Source: Brettanomyces bruxellensis (lineage: Eukaryota > Ascomycota > Pichiomycetes > Pichiales > Pichiaceae). Taken from it: 64,000 nt of DNA. Under the pieces are notes generated by a model that had not been told where the DNA came from, did no database searches, and was given only the letters and a program-made list of their open reading frames with translations. A program made the translations under genes and the position numbers. Shown in pieces: positions 52,361-62,567 of the stretch (positions are counted from its first letter, which is position 1; each line of letters starts with the position of its first letter). The stretch covers positions 811,001 to 875,000 of the forward strand of contig NC_054690.1 of assembly GCF_011074885.1 (NCBI RefSeq). Reading direction: 5' to 3'.

Positions 52361-52468
52361 ATTATATATCTTTAGAAGGATTTGGTAATCATCTAAAGAA
52401 TCCTTATACTTCAGGTTATTGAAAATAATATTTTGTTACCTTCAGTCCGACCATTTACAACAATGTAA
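52361..52468. repeat. 108-bp direct repeat, copy 1
   Basis: This copy matches 53028-53136 with one substitution and one single-base indel. It starts ATTATATATCTTTAGAAGG and ends ACAACAATGTAA. Confidence 0.85.
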
Positions 52469-53027
52469 GGGGTCAAACCAAGCGCATATTGGTTTAAAGC
52501 CAGATAAAATATTAATGAATTCATTTACCTGATTAGGTAACACGGAAAGATATAAATAGTTTCCGAAATAATTTATGAGAAGCGCGAATAAGAAATAAAG
52601 CGTACTGAAAGGATAGTGACCCGAAGGACAATAAGAAAGAGCTACATCGGAATAAGCTGACTAATATTCGTGTGGCGACTGCATATGCAAAACAACAGGT
52701 TTTTGCATGATCGCGGGTTATGCTGAATTCACATAATGTGATGTTCCCAAACAGGATGGATTCCTCTTTGGCATATAATTTGTTATTGTATGAAATTGGA
52801 AGAGAAATGGAAGAAGTGTCATTCTCCATTTAATATAAATATGCGCCCTTGCCCTCCTTTGATACAGAGGCAAGGTTAGATTATGATTTAGTTATTTTTC
52901 TAGAAAGGGGGATTGAAAAGATAAGTTATTAGATGGAATAATGAATGAATAGAATGATTCATAGAGAGCTATGAGATAAGAGATATGAAAGGATACGAGA
53001 AGTATCAGAGAAGAATCTAATTAATCT
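52469..53027. other. Segment between the direct repeats
   Basis: This 559-bp stretch has no open gene. A purine-rich run near 52798-52816 is followed by TGTCATTC at 52817, the arrangement of a polypurine tract followed by an LTR start, but no integrase or reverse transcriptase remnant was recognised. Confidence 0.4.
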
Positions 53028-53136
53028 ATTATATATCTTTAGACGGATTTGGTAATCATCTAAAGAATCCTTATACTTCAGGTTATTGAAAATAATATTT
53101 TGTTACCTTCAGTCCGACCATTTACAAACAATGTAA
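52817..53136. mobile_element. Possible solo LTR beside tRNA-Ala
   Basis: The 310-320 bp stretch begins TGTC after a purine-rich run and ends TTTACA plus a few bases, directly next to a tRNA gene, the preferred target of yeast Ty elements. Its last 108 bp recur at 52361. Internal element sequence is not recognised, so this is a hypothesis. Confidence 0.3.
53028..53136. repeat. 108-bp direct repeat, copy 2
   Basis: This second copy ends two bases before the tRNA 5' end. The repeat could be an LTR end or a duplicated tRNA upstream region whose first tRNA was lost. Confidence 0.85.
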
Positions 53137-53138
53137 AT

Positions 53139-53211
53139 GGGCGTGTGGCGTAGTTGGTAGCGCGTTCGCTTAGCATGCGAAAGGTCCTGGGTTCGACTCC
53201 CAGCTCGTCCA
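53139..53211 (+). tRNA. tRNA-Ala (anticodon AGC)
   Basis: The gene starts GGGCGTGTGGCGTAGTTGG, holding the A box, and has a five-base anticodon stem around loop TTAGCAT with anticodon AGC and no intron. The B box is GGTTCGACTCC. The acceptor 3' side is CTCGTCC followed by the discriminator A. It closely resembles S. cerevisiae tRNA-Ala(AGC). A T5 run at 53215 ends Pol III transcription. Confidence 0.97.
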
Positions 53212-53613
53212 TTCTTTTTGATATATTATTTTTTTTAAATATTCTGCATTGGCAAAATGTGGGAGATATGATCTTTATTTAGTTTACATCCCTGTTTCTG
53301 TTTTGCTTAAACTAGTTTCACAATGACATATTCATACAATTTATATTAAAACAAAAGAGGAACAAACCCATGATCCTGGAACAAAACCGGATAGAAGAAA
53401 ATTAAACGTGGGAAAAGACAAAAAAACAGTACATAGAAAAGACTCATGATATTTAAAAAAACCAAAGTCCACGATAAATATATGATCGGAGATGGATCAA
53501 CAAATATGATAAGTATGAGTATAGATATGTGAAACAAAAAATGAGAGCTAGAAAATGAACAATCGTGTAGTGTTTGGCCAACTTGAACAAACACAGCGCA
53601 TGTAGATATAATA
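53212..53613. other. Intergenic region tRNA-Ala / unknown gene
   Basis: About 400 bp of AT-rich DNA after the T5 terminator. It holds the 3' flank of the minus-strand unknown gene and no feature. Confidence 0.5.
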
Positions 53614-54429
53614 TTAATCCATGATTGCATCGTCGTCATCATCATCATCGTCGTAATCATCATCATTCAAGAAGAAAGAGAGCTTGGCAGAACTTGAAGT
53701 GCCATTTTCATAGTAGCTGGATGTTGATGGAGAAGAACCCATAGTGTAACCATTTCTCATATATTCTTCTATTTCGTTTGATGGGGAGTTATCCAGGGGA
53801 ACACCTTTCAAGCAGCTCTTCTGATATTTCGGTAAAGATGTGGTGGCATCATCCTCAAATCCGTGACTACCAAAGAAAAGTGCATAGCCATCTATACCGC
53901 AATCCGTTTTTGACAGATCAAATGACGAATCCTTTTCAATCACTCTTTGAACAACATTTTCACCATCCGCAAATGTACGGATATTACCTATAGGAGTGAA
54001 CTGAATTATACCACCATTTGGATGCTTAAATTTCGGATATTCATCCAAGTCTATGTTCTGCATCGTGAGATTTTCTTTCGGAAGACCATTATTAACTTGC
54101 TTATGGAAAAGCGATGCCTGCTTCGTTCTTTTGAAACCTTCATCTGAATCAGAGTTTCTACGCTTTCCTCTTTTTGGGGTTGATAATGTGCTTGAAGATC
54201 TTGATCCAAAATTCCGGTTGTGATGCGTAGGCACCTTTATGGGTGACGAAAATATGCGATCTCGATTCGACTGTGAAAATTGTGGCTGGGAGTTTATATG
54301 ATAATCATTTAGAAAAAATTTGCTTGTATGAGGTCCTTGAGAACCTAAGTGACGTGATGGTGTGACGATGGACGTGTCAGAAGATGGTGAATCCCGGTCT
54401 GAAAAGGTGAAACTTGTACTGGATTGCAT
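53614..54429 (-). CDS. Disordered protein of unknown function, acidic C-terminus
   Basis: The 271-residue product, starting MQSSTSFTFSDRDS, is largely low complexity. It has several possible CDK or proline-directed sites (RDSP, TPSR, SSPIK, STPKRGKRR), a basic patch GKRRNSDSDEGFKRTK that could be a nuclear signal, a possibly ordered part YPKFKHPNGGIIQFTPIGNIRTF, and ends with FFLNDDDYDDDDDDDDAIMD. A nuclear cell-cycle or transcription regulator is imaginable, but no domain is recognised. The frame stays open upstream to a GTG at 54543; the ATG at 54429 is the first in frame. The sequence FFLNDDD at the end mirrors KFFLNDYH near the start. Confidence 0.6.
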   Translation of the reverse strand: MQSSTSFTFSDRDSPSSDTSIVTPSRHLGSQGPHTSKFFLNDYHINSQPQFSQSNRDRIFSSPIKVPTHHNRNFGSRSSSTLSTPKRGKRRNSDSDEGFKRTKQASLFHKQVNNGLPKENLTMQNIDLDEYPKFKHPNGGIIQFTPIGNIRTFADGENVVQRVIEKDSSFDLSKTDCGIDGYALFFGSHGFEDDATTSLPKYQKSCLKGVPLDNSPSNEIEEYMRNGYTMGSSPSTSSYYENGTSSSAKLSFFLNDDDYDDDDDDDDAIMD

Positions 54430-56078
54430 GACTAAGGGATTATGAGATATGAGTATAGAATAGAGGGTGGTGCAATATGAACTTCGTGTAAATTTAAAAT
54501 GCTCGGGATGCAATATGAGATTAATACCAAAAATGTGACACACACGAAGAAGTGAAACACCTATAATATGGAACTATGGGGATGTCAGGAAACACGTCGA
54601 CCTCTAATATGTGAAGGAATCCTGGTTAGAGGGAAAAGAGATCCCAAAATCTGTAAGAAGAAAAAAGTAGTGAGAAAGCGGGTAGATTTTTTTTTTTTTT
54701 CAGCAGGGGTGAGACTTCGTTCACGAGGAGGTGAAAAATCCTGGTGAGCACGCGAAAAGAGATATCATGCTGTTTAATGCGAATATGGCACATTTCAGCA
54801 ACTTCGGAAACTTTTTTTCCGTAAACGGAGAAGCCTGGTAACCATAATCTAAAAGACCTGGATGCGGCATGTTAAAGAATGTTCCACCAGACAAAACCAC
54901 AAAATGCAAGAAATAAGGGTAAGGGCCATTTATATGACACATATTTTTTCAGAAGATTCACGGAACAGGAAGGATTATAAGAGTGGGTGCAATAAGCAAA
55001 GCTGTGACTATAGGGGGACTTTAGATACTGGAAAGGTAAATATTATGCTGACAAAACTTGAAAAAAGCGAGAGAATATTCAATTCATGAAAATGAGAAAG
55101 ATGGTTAAAAGGAGACCGATGTGATGATATGGAATAATGGAAAGTAGGAGATAAATGGGTGAATGATAGAGCATTAGGATAGTATGAAATGAAGCGTAAT
55201 AGGGGCCATGCATATGATAAGATAGAAAGAACACCTTCGAGGTTCAATCTGTCTACTGAATACTCAAAAGTGGGTTGTCAAAAGCTTCGTAATTTGCACT
55301 CACTTCAAGCAGTACCCATAATCTATTGCATGGTAATCCGTACTGTAATGATACAAACGTTCAGCGATAGTACACTGACCCCGCCGAACCAATCGGATTG
55401 CCAAAAAACGTTTAATTAATAAGGAAAATTTAAGCCTTAACTCCACAGTCCATTGGTTCCTTCGTTTGTTCAAAATTGTAGATTATAAAACTCATTGGCC
55501 GGCCGGCTATCATAAGCGATTACCAGGAAAAATAATATAATTTTCCATTTAGCCGCTGACAGCCAATTGCTTTAACTCCGTTGACGTTTCACTATATTCA
55601 ATCAATGAAAGAATCTGCAGAAAACCTGATTGTCCGAAGCTTTTTGTTCTTATTGTTGCTGCTTTCTGGATATGATTCGAAAACGGAAGTTTTTTTCGTG
55701 TGGCTGAGATAAAATTAATAAATTTCTTTTGTCTTTATGATTTTTTTTGTGATAAAATATTCCCAGTGCTCCCGCAATCGTGAAATCAAACGTTTGAAAC
55801 TCGACGCGTCTGCAGGAGTCTAAACATAAATGCATATACACATTACAGTCAATCGATCTCGAGAGTCCAGCGTCTGACAAAAGTTGTTTGGCAACTTTTT
55901 GAAGGATAAAAAAAAGTGCTAAAAAAGATAAGTAAAATGTAAGATCTGATAACTGTTGAAGTTTGCTACTATTAAATGGTGATCACAATTCGAACATAAT
56001 CGATAGCATTTATTTTATTTAGCTTATTTCTGAATCTTGCAAACGTAATCGAGGAATACACAGCAGAAATACAGAATC
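54430..56078. other. Divergent intergenic region, unknown gene / HAPSTR1-like gene
   Basis: About 1.65 kb with a poly-T run at 54690-54702, GATA words and a few short frames. No tRNA, repeat or gene was recognised. Confidence 0.45.
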
Positions 56079-56873
56079 ATGGATTTATCCAAATTATCAT
56101 CGGATTTACCACTTTCGGAACCAGTTTCGAAAAACTCAGTGGACCAAGTGAATAGAGAACTATCCAACGAGTTCAAGATTGGTGCAAGATCGATTGCTGC
56201 ACTTTATAGACTTTCAAATACAAAGACTGCTCTGCTTAATGCGAGTGGGTATCTTGAATGTGTTGATGACGTTCTTTCCATGATAAATAATGAGACGGTT
56301 TCCGATCTCTACGAACTAAAACAGTTTCTAGAAACAAAGAAAAGCGAACTGACAGGCAAGAAAAGCGCTCAGACAGAAAAGAAAACAGATGATCTTTCTT
56401 GGCAAAAAAGCAGTCAACAACAATTAAGCATCGACTCTAATGAGAAAAGGTTGAGTTCTGGTGTTCCAGCAGTGGAATTTACTATGAAAACCAATTCACC
56501 GTTCCATTTCCCACTTTCAAAAATTCCTATAGGTGCACGACCACAGGTAAAATATCGTAATCATATCCACAAGTCGCACTCACATATTCATGTTTATAAT
56601 GGACTTCCTTTACATAAGTTACACGAAACATCTAATGCCAAGCAGAATAATGCTACATCTACGCAGAAAAAGAGCTTGAAAACCCACCGTCATATGTCTG
56701 ACACATCAGAGGGTTCAAATACAATGTCTAGTTCGGATAATGATTCAGAGGTGATACTTGAAGAGGATAATACTTCAGATAGCGAGCCTACATTCTGCAC
56801 TGATGATAAATGTGCAAAACGTAAAGTTCTTCCACCCAACAGGCATTTGAAGAAGAGTAAAGTTGACCGATAA
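56079..56873 (+). CDS. HAPSTR1/DUF4588-like protein (tentative)
   Basis: The 264-residue product has a conserved-looking helical part at about 28-95: LSNEFKIGARSIAALYRLSN, then GYLECVDDVLSMI, then LYELKQFLETKK. This resembles the F-x-x-A-x-x-V-x-x-LY-x-S then GY-x-x-x-x-DVL then L-x-x-FL pattern of human HAPSTR1 (C16orf72), a nuclear partner of the ubiquitin ligase HUWE1, and related fungal DUF4588 proteins. The rest is disordered: a His-rich patch HIHKSHSHIHVYNG, a serine/acidic region, and a basic end RHLKKSKVDR that could be a nuclear signal. Assignment is by pattern only. Confidence 0.4.
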   Translation: MDLSKLSSDLPLSEPVSKNSVDQVNRELSNEFKIGARSIAALYRLSNTKTALLNASGYLECVDDVLSMINNETVSDLYELKQFLETKKSELTGKKSAQTEKKTDDLSWQKSSQQQLSIDSNEKRLSSGVPAVEFTMKTNSPFHFPLSKIPIGARPQVKYRNHIHKSHSHIHVYNGLPLHKLHETSNAKQNNATSTQKKSLKTHRHMSDTSEGSNTMSSSDNDSEVILEEDNTSDSEPTFCTDDKCAKRKVLPPNRHLKKSKVDR

Positions 56874-57027
56874 ATCTTTTTATTGCGGTGAAGTTTCTTT
56901 TCTAAATGAGAGAGCTGCAAGCTCTACCTATCACGCTTTTTTTTATGTCGGATAGACTAATTACATAGCATATACCAGAGGAAGGGTAAGACCCATTCAT
57001 TCATTTATAGATTTAATTGCCACAATC

Positions 57028-59937
57028 TTATTTGATAATCTTACGGACTTTGCTGACGGCTTGAATGTAGCTTTTCTTATCTCCTGACTGGCTGTACGCC
57101 AATCTGACAAGATTTTTGTAATCCTCGGTAGAGAAATTCAGAGACGCATGATATTTTGTAATTGCTTCTACTATTTCATCTTTACCGTAGTCCACCAACT
57201 CAAAATAGTTGTTGCATCTGCTGAAATTTACATCCTTTGGATCTATAACATTTCTGAGCGCTTGCTGAAGGACCCGTATGTTTATCAACATTTTATGGAC
57301 TCCATTCGAATTAAATTCTGGGGTGCTTCTCGATTCGTAAACTAGAAGATAATCCAGCAATAAAGGAAGCATTGAAAATATTTGACACCTGTCCGTATCG
57401 GGAATCATGCTTTGCAAAATACTGTTCAACTCTGTAATAAAATGGTTCAGATCTAGGACATTTGGCTCAATTTCCTCACTTTGTGTTTCAGGAGCCCAGA
57501 AATCCTGCTTCAACATCCGATTTACGTACCAAATCGCCTTTATTCTCGAATCATACTTGATGAGGAGTTTGATTCTTAAAGCCATACCATTAAAACCGTC
57601 AAGAATCGTATCAAAGCGATTTATCAACTTGCCCTTTAGTGCAATATAAGGATGCGCCAATGAAAGTTCAAAGTCTCTCCCGTTAACTGCCCCACCAACT
57701 GAACTATTGCCCAGAATATACCATTGCTGTTTTAAGGAGTCAGAGCCAGAATCATCATCAGCATCACCAACGTCCCTTCGGCACTCTGGAAGCCAGCTCA
57801 TAGTTTCTAAAATTCCATAAAGAATGCTGACAAGTGATTTAAGATGACTGGCATCTAAGAAATCATGCTCCATAATTAGTGATGTAAAGTTATCTCTCTC
57901 TTTCATGGTCAATTTGAGTTCTTCAATACCAAAAGTCTCAATATCAGTTTCTGAATTAGCTTCCATTAAATTCGATGACGATTTAACAAGCTCTGAATCT
58001 CCCAGCCACTTTGCAATAAGTCTTGTTTTGACCTTTCTCAAGAACTCTGGAGGAATCGTCTCATTGATCTGGGCTTGGTATAGACTAACAACCTTTTCGA
58101 GAGCTTTTAGGACCACACTCACATAGGGCTCTCTGCAGTAAAGGGAGGTATCTAAAATACTCATTAGACTGAAGAAAAATTTCTTGATTGCAACAGGATC
58201 GCCGCTCTTTTGCTTCCAGTGCCTTTCCACTTGATACAGTAAGATACTCTCTAATTGTGCTCTAAACACATAATTCATAAAGCGCTCAAAGAAAGTTGTA
58301 GGGAGGGATTTACTTTCAGAAGGTAGTATTAACGAAGAGCAGACAACAAACAACAAGAAGCTGTCAACAATTGACCCCATGTTAAATATATTGGCCGGAA
58401 CGAGCAAATTATCCTTAGAGCGGAAAAATCCGTCGCTATCATCATCAATGAATAACGATCCCTGATCAATAGAGTCGGATTCACCTGTATACTTTTCAGG
58501 GAACATTTCTTTTAAAACAGAATGAAGTTGCTCCATACTTTTAACCTCTAAAGAACTGTTCGAAATACTAAAGCGCGCAAATTGAACAATTGGTGCACCA
58601 TCATCGCCATTAGGATCTATGGATGGCTTTAGGAAAGGATTCGATGAGTCTCTACCATATCCACGCTGCTTATCCAACTTTTCGAACAACTTTTCATCCA
58701 CAATGTAACGGTACAGGACTGATTCAAGCTGTTTTTGAAGCTCGTTCCAGACAGCAAGCGAATCGTACGAACATTCATATTTTTCGGCAAGTGCACACAC
58801 TGCCCTTTGATGCTGTAGAACACGAACAAACTTGTAGAGCAATTTCGTGAAAAACTCCGAGACAATTGGAGAATTCACACTTTGAAAGGTTGGGAAGTTT
58901 GGATCAAGAATATCACTTGCACCGAATATAGAATCCGCACCATTGCCATTACCTGAAGATTTCGAAGAGAATTGGAATTGGCTTGGATATTTCTCATGCA
59001 CTTCCTCGTTCGTGCTTCTAATTATTCTCCTAATCTCAGTTCCCCACCTATTAACCAAAACCGAGAGTGCATCCGGAACCTTTTTTATTCTTGCAAGTAA
59101 CTCGAAGCTTTTCTGCAGGCCCGAGAAAATCTTAAGATTACTCTGTGGTGAGTTTTTATCATCAAGCTCATTTCCTGTTTGCTTTTTATCATCTGCACTA
59201 AGTTCGGCCAAGAAATCGGTCAATGGTCGAACAATTGCATGTGAAACGTCCTGAATGTCTGCGCTCGCAAGTGAAAACAAAGCCAAATTCGATGATGTAA
59301 GATTGTCATGACCTTTAAGATAAATGAGGTCGCTTATTTGGTCAACGAGGCAGTCGAATAATCGCTGCTGCTGCATTCGAAGATCTTGAAACGTGTCCGA
59401 TAGCGCGGGAAGCTGGAAAATTCCATATTGATCGGCGAGGGTAGAACATTCAAGGATTAACTGCTCAGCGGTATCAAAATCTCTGTTGCTTATACTGGTG
59501 TCAATCTTGCTGATGCTTTTTTTCACTTTGGAAATGTTATCTAGGACTTCTATGGTTTTAGTATACTGCCTTTGCTTCTTACTAAGTTCAACTAGAAAAG
59601 TTGCTCTGTGAGTTGCAAAAGAGTCAACATCCTGTAAATTCTTCTTAATATCGCCTAAGATGCTCTGTGATTCAGAGAGATTCTCTACGGCGATTCCATA
59701 TGAGCCGATGCTATCGTTAAATGCCATATAATGCTTGTTCACCGCTTTCTTTAGGGTATTTGAAAACTGCTTCTTTTGCTGTATAAATGTGGTATATTTA
59801 TGCGCTTCTCCAACCGATGACTCATCAAGAAGCTTTAATGCAATCTCAAGTGGATTACAACTCTGGGTCAGCACTTCTGGCCAATCATTTTGAATTGAGG
59901 AGAATGTCCTATTGAGGTCTTTGAGTGATGAATCCAT
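57028..59937 (-). CDS. SEC8: Exocyst subunit Sec8
   Basis: Sec8 is a subunit of the exocyst that tethers secretory vesicles at the growing bud. The 969-residue protein begins with the typical Sec8 N-terminus: WPEVLTQSCNPLEIALKLLD, KYTTFIQQKKQFSNTLKKAV, NKHYMAFNDSIGSYGIAVEN, and a coiled coil in IKKNLQDVDSFATHRATFL. The remainder is helical, as expected for the CATCHR fold, and the length is near that of yeast Sec8 (1065). The ATG at 59937 gives the expected start. Nearby there is no other exocyst gene. The call rests mostly on the N-terminal region. Confidence 0.88.
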   Translation of the reverse strand: MDSSLKDLNRTFSSIQNDWPEVLTQSCNPLEIALKLLDESSVGEAHKYTTFIQQKKQFSNTLKKAVNKHYMAFNDSIGSYGIAVENLSESQSILGDIKKNLQDVDSFATHRATFLVELSKKQRQYTKTIEVLDNISKVKKSISKIDTSISNRDFDTAEQLILECSTLADQYGIFQLPALSDTFQDLRMQQQRLFDCLVDQISDLIYLKGHDNLTSSNLALFSLASADIQDVSHAIVRPLTDFLAELSADDKKQTGNELDDKNSPQSNLKIFSGLQKSFELLARIKKVPDALSVLVNRWGTEIRRIIRSTNEEVHEKYPSQFQFSSKSSGNGNGADSIFGASDILDPNFPTFQSVNSPIVSEFFTKLLYKFVRVLQHQRAVCALAEKYECSYDSLAVWNELQKQLESVLYRYIVDEKLFEKLDKQRGYGRDSSNPFLKPSIDPNGDDGAPIVQFARFSISNSSLEVKSMEQLHSVLKEMFPEKYTGESDSIDQGSLFIDDDSDGFFRSKDNLLVPANIFNMGSIVDSFLLFVVCSSLILPSESKSLPTTFFERFMNYVFRAQLESILLYQVERHWKQKSGDPVAIKKFFFSLMSILDTSLYCREPYVSVVLKALEKVVSLYQAQINETIPPEFLRKVKTRLIAKWLGDSELVKSSSNLMEANSETDIETFGIEELKLTMKERDNFTSLIMEHDFLDASHLKSLVSILYGILETMSWLPECRRDVGDADDDSGSDSLKQQWYILGNSSVGGAVNGRDFELSLAHPYIALKGKLINRFDTILDGFNGMALRIKLLIKYDSRIKAIWYVNRMLKQDFWAPETQSEEIEPNVLDLNHFITELNSILQSMIPDTDRCQIFSMLPLLLDYLLVYESRSTPEFNSNGVHKMLINIRVLQQALRNVIDPKDVNFSRCNNYFELVDYGKDEIVEAITKYHASLNFSTEDYKNLVRLAYSQSGDKKSYIQAVSKVRKIIK

Positions 59938-60334
59938 AGATAGAAAATAAAAACAATTTATGCCGTTAATAAATCATGCAGAATACCTTTTGGTCAAAGA
60001 TAGCCAGATCACCTGTTAGGAGAGAAATTTGGAAAAACAATGTAGGGGGAATTGAGCTTTATGTAATTAAACTTAAAGTATGAAAAGATGGAAAGCCTGA
60101 AAGAATTAGTAGTATTCCTCGTATTGTGATGGAGGGGAGAAGTAAACATTAAAAAAAAAAGGGAAAAAATTATTGCGATTCAGAAGATAAAATAAAGGAT
60201 TTTAGTCAACTACATGTATTCTAAGTAATTATACTTTAAGTTGCATTCATTTTAAATAAAAGGGCCATTTACAAATCAATGGCCCGAGCCCCACCAAAAT
60301 TATCACATTTTGGGCAACGAGAAGTTAGATCTAT
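59938..60334. other. Intergenic region SEC8 / DLD1
   Basis: About 400 bp of AT-rich DNA between the SEC8 start and the DLD1 stop, with an A-run near 60150. No feature is seen. Confidence 0.5.
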
Positions 60335-62116
60335 TTACTCATTGGCAATCCTATGCTCAGCTGGATCAATCTTAAATATATGGTCAGGATTCATGATAAG
60401 ACGTTTATCCAAAGCGTATTTAATACTACGCATCGCACCGATTGTGCCTTCTCCAAGTTCCTCTTCCAAAAACTCACGTTTGTCACTCATACCAATTCCG
60501 TGTTCTCCAGAGATGGTTCCATCAAGTTTAATTGCCTCTCTTGACATTTCATTGACAAGCTTATGTGCGATTTCAATCTGCTCGGGCTCATATATCACCA
60601 AAATGTGCAAGTTACCATCACCAGCATGACCAGCGGCTGTCGCCAAAAGGTTTGCATCATCCATTTTTGCCATCACATGTGACATAAGTGCTGGAAGCTT
60701 TGAAACTGGAACACAAACATCAGTTGGCATTACGCGAGCATTTGGTTTTATCTTTCTGGCCCAGCCCAAGGAATTCCACAAAAGAGTTTTCCGAACCTGC
60801 CAGATGGCATTCTTATCCGCCTCATTAGTTGCGACATCAAAGTTGAAGCCACCATTCTTTTTTCCTAGACTTTGAACTTGCTTTATCGACTCTTTAACGA
60901 CACCCTTGTTGTTTCCACCCAATTTCATCATCAAAAGATGATGCGCACTCCACTTTCTATCACCTCCAGATCCCATCTCTATGACGGCCCTCATCTGACG
61001 GTCATCCATAAACTCCAAGGCATTACAATCGATTCCACTCTTCACAATATCAGCAACAGCCCTTGTAGCATCTCCAATAGTTTTGAAGTTCATCAAGGCA
61101 ATTGCCTCCGATTTTGGCAACGGATGTAACTTGAGAGTAGCCTCAACAACTATTCCCAAAGTTCCCTCTGCACCAATGAACAAATTCGTCAGATTGTATC
61201 CGTTAGACGATTTCTTGGATCTCCTCTTTGTACGAATGATAGTTCCGTCTGCAAGCACAACTTTCAAAGCAAGCACATTGTCCTTGGCCCCTCCAAACTT
61301 GTACGCATTTGTTCCCGAAGCATTAGTCGAAACAATTCCACCAATCATTGCACCAGGTGCAGGATCGGGACCAAACATCAAACCTCGAGGTTTGAGGATC
61401 TCATTCAACTCGGTCCATTCCATTCCAGGCTGAACAACCACATCCATATCATCTTCATGCAAAGCGATGAGCTTGTTCATTCTGCTCAAATCCAAACTGA
61501 TACCCTTTCTGGTTGCAATGTAGTGACCTTCAATGGAAGTTCCACCTGAAACAGGCACAATTGGAATATACTTATCATAGCATATCTTAACAATATTGGA
61601 AACCTGCTCGGCACTTCGAGGATACACAACACAATAAGGCTCCTCGTCTTCTTTTGGAAGAACGAACTTTGAGGAATCTGCAGAGTGTGATTTGATCTCA
61701 CCCTCTGAAATGGTGATATTTTCCTCGCCAACAATTTTCACAATCTTCTGGATTGCATCATTGACAACTGCCACCGTTGCATAGCTCGGGGACCTCTCAA
61801 TATCTTTCAATTCGATAACAGACCTATCATTTTCAGGTGTCTTTCCCATCCAATAGCCTTCAAGAACTCCTCCGACAAGAAATATTGTCGCTACTGTAAA
61901 TCCCTTAATAAATTGAGAGAGCGGAATTTGTCCTTGTCTCTGCTGATCTTCAAGCTTAGACCGCTGGCTCTGTTTAAATTGATCGTTCTTATTGCTTTGC
62001 TCCTCTTTTTTCGCTTTTATTTGTACATCTTGGAAAACACGCGAGTATGTTTTGAAACCTCTGGAATACTTCGAGAATTTCACCGATTGGATGATGAGCG
62101 GTCTAATTCTATTCAT
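60335..62116 (-). CDS. DLD1: Mitochondrial D-lactate dehydrogenase (cytochrome c)
   Basis: Dld1 is an FAD enzyme of the inner mitochondrial membrane that oxidises D-lactate to pyruvate and passes electrons to cytochrome c. The 593-residue protein starts with a basic presequence, MNRIRPLIIQSVKFSKYS, has a transmembrane anchor GFTVATIFLVGGVLEGYW, and the PCMH FAD-binding domain with VVYPRSAEQV, PVSGGTSIEGH and GGIVSTNASGTNAYKFG. The flavin-linked oxidase C-terminal half has AHHLLMMKLGG, LLATAAGHAGDGNLH, and GTISGEHGIG. S. cerevisiae Dld1 has 587 residues. An in-frame TTG at 62134 lies upstream; the ATG at 62116 was chosen. Confidence 0.92.
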   Translation of the reverse strand: MNRIRPLIIQSVKFSKYSRGFKTYSRVFQDVQIKAKKEEQSNKNDQFKQSQRSKLEDQQRQGQIPLSQFIKGFTVATIFLVGGVLEGYWMGKTPENDRSVIELKDIERSPSYATVAVVNDAIQKIVKIVGEENITISEGEIKSHSADSSKFVLPKEDEEPYCVVYPRSAEQVSNIVKICYDKYIPIVPVSGGTSIEGHYIATRKGISLDLSRMNKLIALHEDDMDVVVQPGMEWTELNEILKPRGLMFGPDPAPGAMIGGIVSTNASGTNAYKFGGAKDNVLALKVVLADGTIIRTKRRSKKSSNGYNLTNLFIGAEGTLGIVVEATLKLHPLPKSEAIALMNFKTIGDATRAVADIVKSGIDCNALEFMDDRQMRAVIEMGSGGDRKWSAHHLLMMKLGGNNKGVVKESIKQVQSLGKKNGGFNFDVATNEADKNAIWQVRKTLLWNSLGWARKIKPNARVMPTDVCVPVSKLPALMSHVMAKMDDANLLATAAGHAGDGNLHILVIYEPEQIEIAHKLVNEMSREAIKLDGTISGEHGIGMSDKREFLEEELGEGTIGAMRSIKYALDKRLIMNPDHIFKIDPAEHRIANE

Positions 62117-62567
62117 TGTTAAACACAGGGCCAAACAGATAACCTCAAAAGTTAAACCTTAGGTGTATTTCTGAGACTATGAAATCAAAAAGAACGGCTG
62201 CATGGCTGCCTTATTTTTCGGCATGGAAGCCTTCGATGATTTTATCACATGTTCGGGGTGTTGATCTCGAGAAGAAAAAGAAAGACAAAAACGACAAAAA
62301 AAAACAAAAAAAACGGTAAAATTGTGGGGTGCGAGAAAAAAAGGCGGGCCTGTCATTATTGATGCGTGGGATTGAAAATAGACACAGCCTTATCAAATAT
62401 TTCATTAGCATCCTAAACCATATTGAAATTCATTAAATACTACCGGAGAAGGTAAAAGAAAGAAAAAGAAGAGCATAGCAAATAAACGAGAGGCCAACAT
62501 GTGCAAAATATGTAAATCAAAGAAGTGAAAAAAGTATAATAAGCAAAGAAGCAGATGGCATTTACAA
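62117..62567. other. Intergenic region DLD1 / desaturase
   Basis: This 451-bp spacer holds the DLD1 promoter and the desaturase 3' end. It contains an A-rich block at 62285-62312. No other feature. Confidence 0.5.
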
